Below are positions 14,422 to 22,730 of a stretch of 24,510 nt of DNA, in pieces (position 1 is the first letter of the stretch; each line of letters begins with the position of its first letter). Below the pieces are notes generated by a model. The model was not told where the DNA came from. It did not search any database and saw nothing but the letters and a program-made list of their open reading frames with translations. The translations under genes and the position numbers were made by a program. Where the stretch lies: NCBI GenBank assembly GCA_045105075.1, contig JBGCDD010000196.1, positions 1 through 24,510 of the forward strand, read 5' to 3'. The stretch comes from JBGCDD01 sp045105075 (GTDB lineage: Bacteria; Pseudomonadota; Alphaproteobacteria; Rhodobacterales; Rhodobacteraceae).

Positions 14422-15545
14422 AGCACCTGATCCACGACCCGCTTAAGCCGCTCCAGCGTTCGGTCGACATCATAAAGCTTGTCCAGACCAAACAGGCCCA
14501 GCCGAAACGTGCGAAAATCGCTGGGTTCATCGCATTGCAGCGGCACCCCAGCAGCAATCTGCATCCCTTGCTGCGCAAAGGCCTTGCCGGTCTGAACCTC
14601 TGGATCGCTGGTGTAGCTGACCACCACACCGGGCGCGCCAAACCCGTCAGCGGCCACGGACACAACCCCTTTTGACGCCAACAAAGCGCGCACTTTGTCA
14701 CCCAATTCCCACTGAGCTTTGCAAAGCTTGTCAAATCCATAGCTCTGGGTTTCACGCATAGTGTCACGGAAATCACGCAACGCATCGGTCGGCATCGTGG
14801 CATGATAGGCATGCCCGCCGGTTTCATAAGCCACCATGATCTGACGCCATTTCTTCAAATCAATTGCAAAACTGTCCGATGATGTTTCTTCCAGCCGCGC
14901 CTCGGCGCGCGCCGACAACATCACCAACCCGGCGCAGGGCGACGCGCTCCAGCCCTTTTGCGGCGCTGAAATCAACACATCCACACCCGTGGTGCGCATA
15001 TCGACCCAGGCACAGCCCGACGCAATGCTGTCCAAAACCATCAGCGCACCCACCTCGTGGGCCGCAGCGGCCAGCGCCGTGATGTAGTCATCCGGCAAGA
15101 TCACACCCGCGCTGGTTTCCACATGCGGAGCAAACACAACATCAGGTTTTTGGTCGTGAATAGCGGTCACAACCTCATCAATAGGCGCCGGGGCGAAAGG
15201 CGACGCACTCTCGTTGCCACTCTGACGCGCCTTGATCACCGTCGTCGCCGAAGTGAAATCCCCAGCTTCGAAAATCTGGCTCCACCGATACGAAAACCAG
15301 CCATTGCGCACCACCAAGACGTTCGCGCCTTTGGCAAATTGACGCGCAACCGCCTCCATCCCAAAAGTGCCACCGCCGGGAATGACCGCAACCGCATCGG
15401 CTGAATAGACCTCTTTCAGCATCTCCGAGATGTCGCACATTACCTGTTGGAAAGTACCCGACATATGGTTCAACGACCGGTCCGTGAACACCACCGAGAA
15501 TTCCTCCAAACCCTGAGGGTCGACGGTATCAAGCAATGCGGGCAT
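14418..15545 (-). CDS. Class V aminotransferase (alanine-glyoxylate type)
   Basis: 375 residues, PLP enzyme of the alanine/serine-glyoxylate aminotransferase group. Visible features: GGGTFGMEAVARQF (phosphate-binding loop), LDSIASGCAWVDMRTTGVDVLISAPQKGWSASPC with the Schiff-base lysine in PQKGW, and a C-terminal small domain ending RLGLFGLDKLYDVDRTLERL. The substrate is not certain: it could be alanine-glyoxylate, serine-glyoxylate or a phosphonate-related transaminase. AGGAG 8 bases upstream fixes ATG 15545. It lies downstream of the two Lrp genes on the same strand but has its own gap and candidate promoter. Confidence 0.9.
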   Translation of the reverse strand: MPALLDTVDPQGLEEFSVVFTDRSLNHMSGTFQQVMCDISEMLKEVYSADAVAVIPGGGTFGMEAVARQFAKGANVLVVRNGWFSYRWSQIFEAGDFTSATTVIKARQSGNESASPFAPAPIDEVVTAIHDQKPDVVFAPHVETSAGVILPDDYITALAAAAHEVGALMVLDSIASGCAWVDMRTTGVDVLISAPQKGWSASPCAGLVMLSARAEARLEETSSDSFAIDLKKWRQIMVAYETGGHAYHATMPTDALRDFRDTMRETQSYGFDKLCKAQWELGDKVRALLASKGVVSVAADGFGAPGVVVSYTSDPEVQTGKAFAQQGMQIAAGVPLQCDEPSDFRTFRLGLFGLDKLYDVDRTLERLKRVVDQVL

Positions 15546-15572
15546 GGGCGAAACTCCTGTTGTTCACGCGCT

Positions 15573-15601
15573 GTTTATCCTGCTGATGCCCCTCATTGCA
15601 A
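15573..15601 (-). promoter_or_regulatory. Candidate aminotransferase promoter
   Basis: Minus strand: TTGCAA (15601-15596), 17-base spacer, ATAAAC (15578-15573), about 28 bases before the start codon. Confidence 0.35.
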
Positions 15602-15665
15602 AGTCTACATTGGTATACTGCGCACAGGCGACGCCGGTCGCGGTTCGCATCCGAAACACGCGACG

Positions 15666-16130
15666 TCAATGCGCACCAATCGGTCCGGGACGGCGCTCTT
15701 CGCTGAGCAACACATTGGCTTCTACCTCACCCGCCCCCGGCAAAGTCATAATGCGCCGGCGCAATATCCGTTCAAAATCCGAAAGATCGCGCGCCACAAC
15801 CCGCAAGCGATAGTCATATAACCCCAGCACATGCTCCACCGTCTGTACTTCGGGAATGGCGCTGACCGCACGTTCGAAATCGGCCAGATTGGCCTGCCCC
15901 TTGCGCGCCAACTTGACCCCAAGAAACACGGTAACGCCAAACCCCGCCGCCTCCGCATCAATATCCAGCCGCCGCCCCTTGAGCACACCACTGTCGTAAA
16001 GCCGCCGAATCCGACGCCATGTGGCCGGTTGCGAAAGCCCCACCTCACGCGCCAAAGCGCCGGCGTTTTGCGTGGCATCCAGCGTTAGCGCGCGCAACAA
16101 GGCGAAATCGATCGCGTCCAGTCCGCTCAT
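15666..16130 (-). CDS. Lrp/AsnC family regulator, second of a pair
   Basis: 154 residues. The N-terminal helix-turn-helix (DAIDFALLRALTLDATQNAGALAREVGLSQPATWRRIRRLYDSGVL) is followed by a RAM/AsnC ligand domain from about residue 68 (FLGVKLARKG, IPEVQTVEHVLGLYDYRLRVVARD). Its ATG overlaps the stop of the upstream Lrp gene (ATGA at 16127-16130), so the two are translated together and could form mixed oligomers. Position next to ilvC suggests amino-acid-responsive control, as for Lrp in general; the effector is unknown. Confidence 0.93.
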   Translation of the reverse strand: MSGLDAIDFALLRALTLDATQNAGALAREVGLSQPATWRRIRRLYDSGVLKGRRLDIDAEAAGFGVTVFLGVKLARKGQANLADFERAVSAIPEVQTVEHVLGLYDYRLRVVARDLSDFERILRRRIMTLPGAGEVEANVLLSEERRPGPIGAH

Positions 16131-16582
16131 ACCGCCACCCCTTCATCCGCCTTGATCCGCGCCACCTGCATCAACGCTTCCACATCCGCGATATGAGGCA
16201 GCGTCAAAACCTGCGCGCGGTACAAATGCTGATAATGCGCCATGTCCCGCGCAATGATCGAAAGCCGCACGTCAACTCGACCCAAAAAGGTCTGGATCTC
16301 GATCACCTCTGGAACGGCCCGCGCCGCCTCCAGAAACTCATCAAAAGCGCGCGGCACAGTCTTGTCCAGAGTGATCCGCAAAGACACCTCGACCGCATAC
16401 CCCAGAACCGCCCAGTCGATGACCGCGCGCACCCCGCGCACGACGCCGCGGTCGATCAGCCGCGCCTGTCTGCGCGCCAACCGGGCCTGCGTCAGATCGC
16501 ACCGCTCCGCCAATTCCCCCGGGCTCAGCGTCGGATCATTCTGCCATTGGCGCAATATGCGCCTGTCAACATCATCAAGCAT
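16127..16582 (-). CDS. Lrp/AsnC family regulator, first of a pair
   Basis: 151 residues. Starts MLDDVDRRILRQWQNDPTLSPGELAERCDLTQARLARRQARLIDRGVV, a helix-turn-helix, then a RAM domain (AVPEVIEIQTFLGRVDVRLSIIARD). It is a diverged paralogue of its downstream neighbour rather than a recent duplicate. It is divergent from ilvC with 132 bases between the start codons. TGGA 6 bases before the ATG is a modest ribosome site. The shared gap contains the palindrome GTCAATTGAC, a possible binding site for the pair. Confidence 0.93.
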   Translation of the reverse strand: MLDDVDRRILRQWQNDPTLSPGELAERCDLTQARLARRQARLIDRGVVRGVRAVIDWAVLGYAVEVSLRITLDKTVPRAFDEFLEAARAVPEVIEIQTFLGRVDVRLSIIARDMAHYQHLYRAQVLTLPHIADVEALMQVARIKADEGVAV

Positions 16583-16599
16583 GAAATTTCCAAAATTCA

Positions 16600-16609
16600 G
16601 TCAATTGAC
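16600..16609. promoter_or_regulatory. Palindrome in the lrp-ilvC gap
   Basis: GTCAATTGAC, a perfect 10-bp dyad in an AT-rich stretch 18 bases upstream of the first Lrp start. It is a candidate operator for autoregulation or for ilvC control. Confidence 0.3.
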
Positions 16610-16654
16610 GCATGGTCTAATCTTCATCTTTCAAAATAAACTCAAATCCAACCA

Positions 16655-16683
16655 CTGACCAGCCGTAATTCCATCGCTAGTGT
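16655..16683 (+). promoter_or_regulatory. Candidate ilvC promoter
   Basis: CTGACC (16655-16660), 17-base spacer, TAGTGT (16678-16683), giving a leader of about 25 bases with GGGAG. There is no room for a leader-peptide attenuator. Confidence 0.4.
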
Positions 16684-16714
16684 GCGCGCCAGATACCAAA
16701 GGGAGATCCAAATC

Positions 16715-17737
16715 ATGCGCGTATATTATGACCGCGACTGCGACATCAATCTGATCAAAGACAAGAAAGTGGCCATCCTGGGCTACGGCAGCCAGGGCCA
16801 CGCCCACGCGCTGAACCTGCGTGACAGTGGCGCCAAAAACCTCTGTGTCGCTCTGCGCGAAGGGTCCGCAAGCGCCAAAAAGGCCGAAGGCGAAGGCCTC
16901 AAGGTCATGGGCATTGCCGAAGCCGCCGCCTGGGCCGACCTGATCATGTTCACCATGCCCGACGAGCTTCAAGCCGAGACCTACAAGAAATCCGTGCACG
17001 ACAACATCCGTGAGGGCGCAGCCATCGCATTCGCCCACGGTTTGAACATCCACTTTGGCCTGATCGAAGCCAAACCCGGCGTTGACGTCATCATGATGGC
17101 CCCCAAAGGCCCCGGCCACACAGTGCGCGGCGAGTACACCAAAGGCGGCGGCGTGCCTTGCCTCGTGGCGGTCAACAACGACGCCTCCGGCAAAGCCCTG
17201 GAAATCGGCCTGTCCTATTGCTCGGCCATCGGTGGCGGACGCTCGGGCATCATCGAGACCAACTTCCGCGAAGAGTGCGAAACCGATCTGTTCGGCGAAC
17301 AGGCCGTGCTCTGCGGTGGTCTTGTTGAACTGATCCGCATGGGCTTTGAAACGCTGGTCGAGGCCGGCTACGCCCCCGAGATGGCTTATTTTGAGTGCCT
17401 GCACGAGGTCAAATTGATCGTCGATTTGATTTATGAAGGCGGCATCGCCAACATGAACTACTCGATCTCGAACACGGCCGAGTACGGCGAATACGTGTCG
17501 GGCCCGCGGGTCCTGCCCTATGACGAAACCAAAGCCCGCATGAAAGCCATTCTGCGCGACATCCAGACCGGCGCTTTTGTGCGTGACTTTATGCAGGAAA
17601 ATCAGGCGGGTCAGCCGTTTTTCAAAGGCACGCGCCGCATGAATGACGAGCATCAGATCGAAAAGATCGGCGAAGAGCTACAAGCCATGATGACTTTGAT
17701 AAAGGCCAGCAAGAAGCTAAACAAAGCCAAAAAATAG
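16715..17737 (+). CDS. ilvC: Ketol-acid reductoisomerase, class I
   Basis: 340 residues, second common step of valine/isoleucine synthesis: NADPH- and Mg-dependent isomerisation and reduction of 2-acetolactate or 2-aceto-2-hydroxybutyrate. The N-terminal Rossmann domain (VAILGYGSQGHAHALNLRDSG) has the catalytic-region His in FAHGLNIHFG. The C-terminal domain carries the metal-binding acids in ETNFREECETDLFGEQ and the Glu residues of AYFECLHEVKLIVDLIYEGG. The length fits the short class I form. ATG 16715 follows GGGAG by 9 bases; the longer frame from 16682 begins at the candidate -10. It is divergent from the Lrp pair. Confidence 0.97.
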   Translation: MRVYYDRDCDINLIKDKKVAILGYGSQGHAHALNLRDSGAKNLCVALREGSASAKKAEGEGLKVMGIAEAAAWADLIMFTMPDELQAETYKKSVHDNIREGAAIAFAHGLNIHFGLIEAKPGVDVIMMAPKGPGHTVRGEYTKGGGVPCLVAVNNDASGKALEIGLSYCSAIGGGRSGIIETNFREECETDLFGEQAVLCGGLVELIRMGFETLVEAGYAPEMAYFECLHEVKLIVDLIYEGGIANMNYSISNTAEYGEYVSGPRVLPYDETKARMKAILRDIQTGAFVRDFMQENQAGQPFFKGTRRMNDEHQIEKIGEELQAMMTLIKASKKLNKAKK

Positions 17738-17758
17738 ACAGCAATAAAAAAGACCCAT

Positions 17759-17788
17759 GAAGCCCGGTACCAGACCTGTCCGGGCTTC
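17759..17788 (+). terminator. Hairpin after ilvC, likely transcript end
   Basis: A perfect 9-bp stem GAAGCCCGG / CCGGGCTTC with a 12-base loop lies 21 bases after the ilvC stop. No T-tract follows on the plus strand. A T-run exists on the minus strand 8 bases beyond the stem. Confidence 0.5.
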
Positions 17789-17875
17789 GTTACACCACCT
17801 GGATATCTGCCCGTCGCCACAGCACATCGCCATACCCGATCACGCTCGGCGCAAAACAAACAGGTGCGGCGCACA

Positions 17876-18475
17876 ATGGAACAGTCTTTTGAGCAAGCAA
17901 AGATCGTCGTTCAGGATGCAACGCGCGCTCATGAAGATGATATTCGGTCCTTTTCCCACCGCACGCACGATGTTCACCATGCCGGTCTGCCGCATCGGTT
18001 TGGTCCAGACGACAGCTATAAGACCGCTCTGATTGACCTGGCTTTTGATCCCATCAAAGCTCGAAAAAAAGGTCTTGGCTGCCTGATCCGTGTTGCCTGC
18101 CGCGACCCCGAAATTCTGGGGTATGTGATGGTGATCTGGACCTTGGAAAAAGACGAAACAAGCGCTGGAATCGCCGACATCGGAACCTTCAAGGCCGGGC
18201 GAGGACTGGCGGTCGGGGCTTTACTTCTGGCTGATCTGAAGGACCAGATGCAACAGCGCGGGTGGCACAGCCTGACGTCAAATGTCTGGCAAAACAACGC
18301 GCCGTCACACCGTCTGTTTCGTTCCGCGGATTTTCAGGTCGAAATGACGGAATACCGCTTTGGCACCCCGCCTCCACTGTCGCAAAAGCCCGTCAAAAAA
18401 ACGCGGCGCAGCGCCGCAATGCTGGTGGCTTTGGTGTTTTTGATCGTGTCCGTGTTTTTTGCGTATTGGGGCTGA
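17876..18475 (+). CDS. GNAT-like acetyltransferase with C-terminal membrane anchor
   Basis: 199 residues from ATG 17876 (a GTG four codons upstream is possible; ribosome site weak). Residues about 40-165 resemble a GNAT domain: motif A in IADIGTFKAGRGLAVGALLLADLKDQMQQRGW (acetyl-CoA loop GRGLAVG) and motif B in SNVWQNNAPSHRLFRSADF. A basic linker (KPVKKTRRS) then leads to a hydrophobic C-terminal helix (AAMLVALVFLIVSVFFAYWG) at the very end, a tail-anchor layout that would hold the enzyme on the cytoplasmic face of the membrane. The substrate is unknown. It is convergent with glmM. Confidence 0.75.
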   Translation: MEQSFEQAKIVVQDATRAHEDDIRSFSHRTHDVHHAGLPHRFGPDDSYKTALIDLAFDPIKARKKGLGCLIRVACRDPEILGYVMVIWTLEKDETSAGIADIGTFKAGRGLAVGALLLADLKDQMQQRGWHSLTSNVWQNNAPSHRLFRSADFQVEMTEYRFGTPPPLSQKPVKKTRRSAAMLVALVFLIVSVFFAYWG

Positions 18476-18548
18476 CAATGCAGGCCTTGGGCGTCACCGC
18501 CCGCAGTTGAACCACTGTCGCTGGGCGAAGGCCGCGCAGCTCACCTTT

Positions 18549-19898
18549 TCAGGAGGACACAACCGTTTCGACCGCATCCACCACGCTGTCGACCGCGCGT
18601 TCCAACAACAGCGCGTCTTCGCATTCCGCCATCACCCGGATCAGCGGTTCGGTGCCTGATTTGCGGATCAGCAAACGCCCTTTGCCGGTCAGCGCCTTTT
18701 CAGCGGCAGCAATCGAATGCTGCACCGAGACCTGATCCAGCGGAGTCTCGCCCGCCGCGTAACGCACATTCTTCAGCAATTGCGGTACTTTTTCGAACTG
18801 TTGAGCCAGCGCGCTGGCCGACTGTCCGGACCGCACCATTTCGGCCAGAACATGCAACCCGGCCATCAGCCCATCGCCGGTGGTGGCATAATCGCTCATC
18901 ACGATGTGGCCCGATTGCTCACCACCCAGATTAAAGCCGCCGTTGCGCATGCGTTCAACGACATAACGGTCGCCGACACTGGTGCGTTCCAGACGCAAGC
19001 CCTGCCTTTCCAAATACCGTTCCAGCCCCAGATTGGACATGACGGTGGCCACAAGTGCGCCGCCGCTCAATTGCCCGTCTGCCGCCCATCGGCTGGCCAA
19101 CAGCGCCATGATCTGATCGCCATCGGCCTCGGCGCCGGTCTCGTCGATCATGATCACGCGGTCTGCGTCACCGTCCAGACAAATGCCGACATGCGCGCCG
19201 TGGCTGATCACTGTTTCCGCCGCCACACGCGGTTGGGTCGAGCCGCACCCGAGGTTGATGTTCAACCCATCTGGCGCAACCCCAACCGGGATCACCTCGG
19301 CGCCCAGTTCCCACAAAATGTCAGGCGCTGCGCGGTAGGCCGCCCCGTTGGCACAATCAATCACCACCTTCAGTCCATCCAGGCGCAAATCGCGCGGCAG
19401 CGAGGATTTGACCCGTTCGCCATAGCGGAACCGCGCGTCATCGATGCGTTTGGCGCGCCCGATCCGGGCCGAAGCGGCCAGTTCAACACCCTGCGCAATC
19501 AGCGCCTCAATCTCGGTTTCGGCCTGATCCGACAGCTTGAAACCGTCAGGACCAAAGAACTTGATGCCATTGTCATCTGCCGGGTTATGGCTGGCCGAAA
19601 TCATCACGCCCAGATCGGCCCGCATCGAGCGGGTCATCAAACCCACCGCAGGGGTCGGCACCGGACCCAACAGCAGCACATTCATGCCGGTGCTGGTCAG
19701 TCCGGCGGTCAACGCGTTTTCGAACATGTATCCCGACAGCCGCGTGTCCTTGCCGATGACCACGCGGTGCACCCCACCTTGATCACGACGGAAATAGCGC
19801 CCAACTGCGGCGCCGATGCGCAGCGCCATATCGGCGGTCATCGGGTGAATATTGGCCATGCCACGCACGCCATCGGTTCCAAAAAGCTTACGTTCCAC
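18549..19898 (-). CDS. glmM: Phosphoglucosamine mutase
   Basis: 449 residues. Interconverts glucosamine-6-phosphate and glucosamine-1-phosphate for UDP-GlcNAc, peptidoglycan and lipopolysaccharide. Landmarks: KLFGTDGVRG start, phosphoserine loop ISASHNPADDNG, metal loop DGDADR, sugar loop GGEQSGH, and phosphate loop RKSGTEPLIRVMAE. The start is GTG 19898, with GAGG 7 bases upstream, and it overlaps the end of folP by 11 bases, so it is the last gene of a folB-folP-glmM operon. Confidence 0.97.
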   Translation of the reverse strand: MERKLFGTDGVRGMANIHPMTADMALRIGAAVGRYFRRDQGGVHRVVIGKDTRLSGYMFENALTAGLTSTGMNVLLLGPVPTPAVGLMTRSMRADLGVMISASHNPADDNGIKFFGPDGFKLSDQAETEIEALIAQGVELAASARIGRAKRIDDARFRYGERVKSSLPRDLRLDGLKVVIDCANGAAYRAAPDILWELGAEVIPVGVAPDGLNINLGCGSTQPRVAAETVISHGAHVGICLDGDADRVIMIDETGAEADGDQIMALLASRWAADGQLSGGALVATVMSNLGLERYLERQGLRLERTSVGDRYVVERMRNGGFNLGGEQSGHIVMSDYATTGDGLMAGLHVLAEMVRSGQSASALAQQFEKVPQLLKNVRYAAGETPLDQVSVQHSIAAAEKALTGKGRLLIRKSGTEPLIRVMAECEDALLLERAVDSVVDAVETVVSS

Positions 19899-20895
19899 TG
19901 CCAGTCCTCACAGCCTGCCACAGGCAAAGCGCCTGGGCTGTCTCGGTCACATCATGAACGCGCAGGACTTGCACGCCTTGGGCCAAGGCCGCAAGCCCCA
20001 CCGCAACCGAACCTGGCCCGCGCATTTGCGGATCTGGCACGTTGCCGAGCTTGCCAATAAATCCCTTGCGGGACACACCCAGCAAAATTGCACAGCCAAG
20101 CCCATGAAAAAGGGCGATATTTTGCAACAATTCCAGGTTGTGTGCCACCGTCTTGCCAAAGCCGATACCGGGGTCAACCATGATCTGATCGCGTGCGATG
20201 CCCGTGGTGACCAGATGATCGACCTGGGCTGCGATTGTATCGTAAACGTCTAGTAATACGTGATTATAGCGCGGATTGTTTTGCATCGTAGCGGGATCGC
20301 CCTGCGCATGCATGGTACACACCGGAATCTGGTGCGCGGCGCACAGCGGTGCCAATTCAGGGTCATAGCCAAACCCCGACACGTCATTGACCAGATCGGC
20401 GCCGGCTTTGATTGCAGCTTTTGCGACCTCGGCTTTGCGCGTGTCGATTGAAAGCGGCACGCCCAGCTCGCCCAGGGCTGCGATCACTGGCGCTGTGCGG
20501 GCAATTTCAACATCAACCGGGATCAGATCAGCGCCGGGGCGCGTGGATTCACCGCCCACATCAATCAGATCAACCCCGGCGGCCACCATCGCACGCGCGG
20601 CCGCCAGCGCGCTTGCAACATCGCCCGTCTGACCGCCATCCGAAAAACTATCGGGGGTGACGTTGACAATGCCCATGATCCGAGGCGCGCCAAGATCAAG
20701 GCCAGCGATGGGCTTGCGGGGCTGGCTTAGACGGGCCAGATTTTGCGCAGGCACCATGCTGGCAGGCAACACCTGGGGCGGCGCCGTGCGGGTCAATTGC
20801 TCAACATGCGAAAACCACAGCGGCCCCCCTGCCAAAGGCACGGCGCCAGGCGCAACAGGCCCGTGTTGAACCAGCGGACGGAAATAGATCGTCAC
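19888..20895 (-). CDS. folP: Dihydropteroate synthase with N-terminal extension
   Basis: 335 residues. Joins p-aminobenzoate to hydroxymethyl-dihydropterin diphosphate in folate synthesis; target of sulfonamides. Core motifs: MGIVNVTPDSFSDGG, DVGGESTRPGA, SIDTRK, NDVSGFGYD, DPGIGFGKT and GVSRKGFIG. About 72 residues precede the TIM barrel (YFRPLVQHGPVAPGAVPLAGG and onward), longer than the E. coli enzyme; I believe related bacteria share it. The start is GTG 20895 in GTGA, overlapping the folB stop, so translation is coupled. Confidence 0.96.
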   Translation of the reverse strand: MTIYFRPLVQHGPVAPGAVPLAGGPLWFSHVEQLTRTAPPQVLPASMVPAQNLARLSQPRKPIAGLDLGAPRIMGIVNVTPDSFSDGGQTGDVASALAAARAMVAAGVDLIDVGGESTRPGADLIPVDVEIARTAPVIAALGELGVPLSIDTRKAEVAKAAIKAGADLVNDVSGFGYDPELAPLCAAHQIPVCTMHAQGDPATMQNNPRYNHVLLDVYDTIAAQVDHLVTTGIARDQIMVDPGIGFGKTVAHNLELLQNIALFHGLGCAILLGVSRKGFIGKLGNVPDPQMRGPGSVAVGLAALAQGVQVLRVHDVTETAQALCLWQAVRTGSGT

Positions 20896-21809
20896 AATTC
20901 CGCTTGCTCGACCGCAACAGCCCGCAGCGGCACATCGGCGTTGTCGGGCAACTCGGCACCAACAACAAGCATCTCGCCCGCCTCAAACGTTGCAGCAAAC
21001 CAAGCCGCCAAAGCCACCGATTCTGACGGGTGCGCCGAAGGGCCATCGACCGCATCCAGCACAATTTTCGACGGCGCCCAAACGCTGATCTGACCGTTCT
21101 TCATGGCCCAGTCGAGCTCGGTGCGGGTGCTGACCACCACACAGCGTGGATCGCGCGCGGCAAGCGCCCAGGCGTTTTGTTCGATCGCCAACAGATCAAT
21201 GCGCCGCTGGGTCATGTTGTGCCCGGTTTGCGGCGCCGCCAGATCCGGTGCACCAACGCACAGGATCAGCGGCCGTTGGCGCGTCTCCATCTGGTCAATC
21301 CAACCCCGCAGATGCGGCGCAGCAATCGCAGCGTTGGACAGAAACATCAACCGAGGGTGCAGCTTGGCGCCATCCGTTGCCTCTGCGGTGGTCTGGGTGC
21401 GCGCGCGCACAATTTCGACACCCAAAGCGCCGGGTCCACGATCCAGCTTTTCGATCCGCACAAACACCCGCTCGGCCTGCGGCTCGAGCAGGATCCGTTC
21501 AGCCACCCGTTCGGCAAGCGTTTCCAACAGGTTCAACCGTTCTTCTGACAACTCGAAGGCAATCGCTTCGGTCACCCGGTCATAGGACAGGATGCGATCG
21601 ACATCATCATCAACAGGGCCGGTCAGCGGGCGCACTTCGACAACCACATTGAAGCAAATGCGCTGGGTTGTGCCGCGTTCGGCCTGAAACGCGCCGATTT
21701 CCACTTCGACCACATGATCACGCAGAGAAATGCGATCAAGCGGGCCATCCGCCGTCGCTTCGGCCCGTTCGGATGGATGGGCAAATGCCAGCCGGATTTC
21801 AGTGCTCAT
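20892..21809 (-). CDS. folB: Dihydroneopterin aldolase fused to a second, kinase-like domain
   Basis: 305 residues, against about 120 for ordinary FolB. Residues 25-135 form the aldolase: LRDHVVEVEIGAFQAERGTTQRICFNVVVEV (Glu), DRILSYDRVTEAI (Tyr) and VRIEKLDRGPG (catalytic Lys), which cleave dihydroneopterin to hydroxymethyl-dihydropterin. Residues about 150-305 (MTQRRIDLLAIEQNAWALAARD, then ISVWAPSKIVLDAVDG and SESVALAAWFAATFEAGEMLVVG) resemble amino-acid-kinase-superfamily proteins of the MfnE type; this is a tentative judgement by eye. ATG 21809 is preceded by AAGGG. It is the first gene of folB-folP-glmM. Confidence 0.88.
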   Translation of the reverse strand: MSTEIRLAFAHPSERAEATADGPLDRISLRDHVVEVEIGAFQAERGTTQRICFNVVVEVRPLTGPVDDDVDRILSYDRVTEAIAFELSEERLNLLETLAERVAERILLEPQAERVFVRIEKLDRGPGALGVEIVRARTQTTAEATDGAKLHPRLMFLSNAAIAAPHLRGWIDQMETRQRPLILCVGAPDLAAPQTGHNMTQRRIDLLAIEQNAWALAARDPRCVVVSTRTELDWAMKNGQISVWAPSKIVLDAVDGPSAHPSESVALAAWFAATFEAGEMLVVGAELPDNADVPLRAVAVEQAEL

Positions 21810-21871
21810 AACAGACCCTTGTTGCGCCGTTCAGGCCAAACTAGGCCGACGGCGGGTCTGTAACAGGCACA

Positions 21872-21905
21872 AATGCGCCGCGCCAGCCTTGGAAACCGGC
21901 GCATT
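21872..21905 (-). terminator. Hairpin at the end of the sleB-like gene
   Basis: A perfect 9-bp stem AATGCGCCG / CGGCGCATT with a 16-base loop begins on the stop codon of the hydrolase gene (minus strand). Only a short T/G-rich tail follows. Probable transcript end before folB. Confidence 0.45.
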
Positions 21906-22554
21906 ATTCTTTGCTGGCGGCTGCGGTGCGGTAATTGTGGCGGTAAAAGATGTGAACTCCGATGCGCGCAGTCTTGCGATAAACCCGCGCCCACGCCGGG
22001 CGAACGGCGGTGGTGTGGTAGTGCGTCGCGCCATTGGTCAGCGCGTTGACCCGCCCATCCATCGCGGCGCGCGCCACTTTTGAAACCCTCGCAAAAGCGC
22101 GGGGCTCGGAAATCACCTCGCTGTGGCCGTCGCAGGTATAAGTGAACTGGCATTGGTACTTGCGCCCGGTGCCTTGGTTGATAACGCCGCACAATGTCCC
22201 CGGAAACCGCGTGCTTTTGACCCGGTTCAGGATCACTTCGGCCACCGCAAACTGGCCTTTGACAGTTTCACCGCGCGCCTCAAAATAAAGCGCTTCGGAC
22301 AAACAACGCCAATCGGCGCCGCCTTTGGCCTTGGGCTGCGCGTCCAGCCAGGCCGATGTGAAAGACACAATTTCCGGAACCGTTTTGGCCGGCGGTTCGC
22401 CCGAAGACACCAGAGATTTCAGATGGCGTTCAGGCAAGGCGTTCAGCGAGGTTTGCTGGCGCTCAAAAAGTTCACTCAAATCCATTTCCGCCGAGACAGG
22501 CCCCGCCACATTCATGGCGTAACCCACCGCGAATGCGATGAAAAAACGAAACAT
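21904..22554 (-). CDS. SleB-type cell-wall hydrolase, exported
   Basis: 216 residues. Start ATG 22554 with GGGGGA 4 bases upstream; it gives a signal peptide (MFRFFIAFAVGYAMNVAGPVSA, cleavage before EM), whereas the longer frame from 22620 would bury it. The Hydrolase_2/SleB domain covers about residues 83-210: WRCLSEALYFEARGE (catalytic Glu92), GQFAVAEVILNRVKSTRFPGTLCGVI, CQFTYTCDG and THYHTTAVRPAWA. SleB-family enzymes are lytic transglycosylases or amidases acting on peptidoglycan in the periplasm; here in a Gram-negative, so a role in wall remodelling rather than spore germination. Gene stands alone between folB and ppdK. Confidence 0.92.
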   Translation of the reverse strand: MFRFFIAFAVGYAMNVAGPVSAEMDLSELFERQQTSLNALPERHLKSLVSSGEPPAKTVPEIVSFTSAWLDAQPKAKGGADWRCLSEALYFEARGETVKGQFAVAEVILNRVKSTRFPGTLCGVINQGTGRKYQCQFTYTCDGHSEVISEPRAFARVSKVARAAMDGRVNALTNGATHYHTTAVRPAWARVYRKTARIGVHIFYRHNYRTAAASKE

Positions 22555-22730
22555 AGTATCCCCCAAGTGACAATGTAAAACATCACCGGCGCCAAGCGCT
22601 TTAACCGAAGTACAGGACAAACGACCCGACGTCCAGTTTCACGAAAATTGCAAGGCAAAAGTGCTTAAAAGGCGATGTAGACTTGATCTATTTCCGGTCA
22701 AGAGTGCCACAACATCTGGGAGGCCGCGCG

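Noticed and set aside
18717..20060. 447-codon plus-strand frame opposite glmM and folP
   Set aside because: Antisense shadow of two well-identified genes; composition is typical of an opposite-strand artefact.
22430..22450. LexA-like GTTC...GTTC pair
   Set aside because: Spacing is nine bases rather than seven and it lies inside the hydrolase coding sequence.
22682..22702. Fnr-like dyad CTTGA...TCAAG between sleB-like gene and ppdK
   Set aside because: The half-sites are too far apart for TTGAT-N4-ATCAA.
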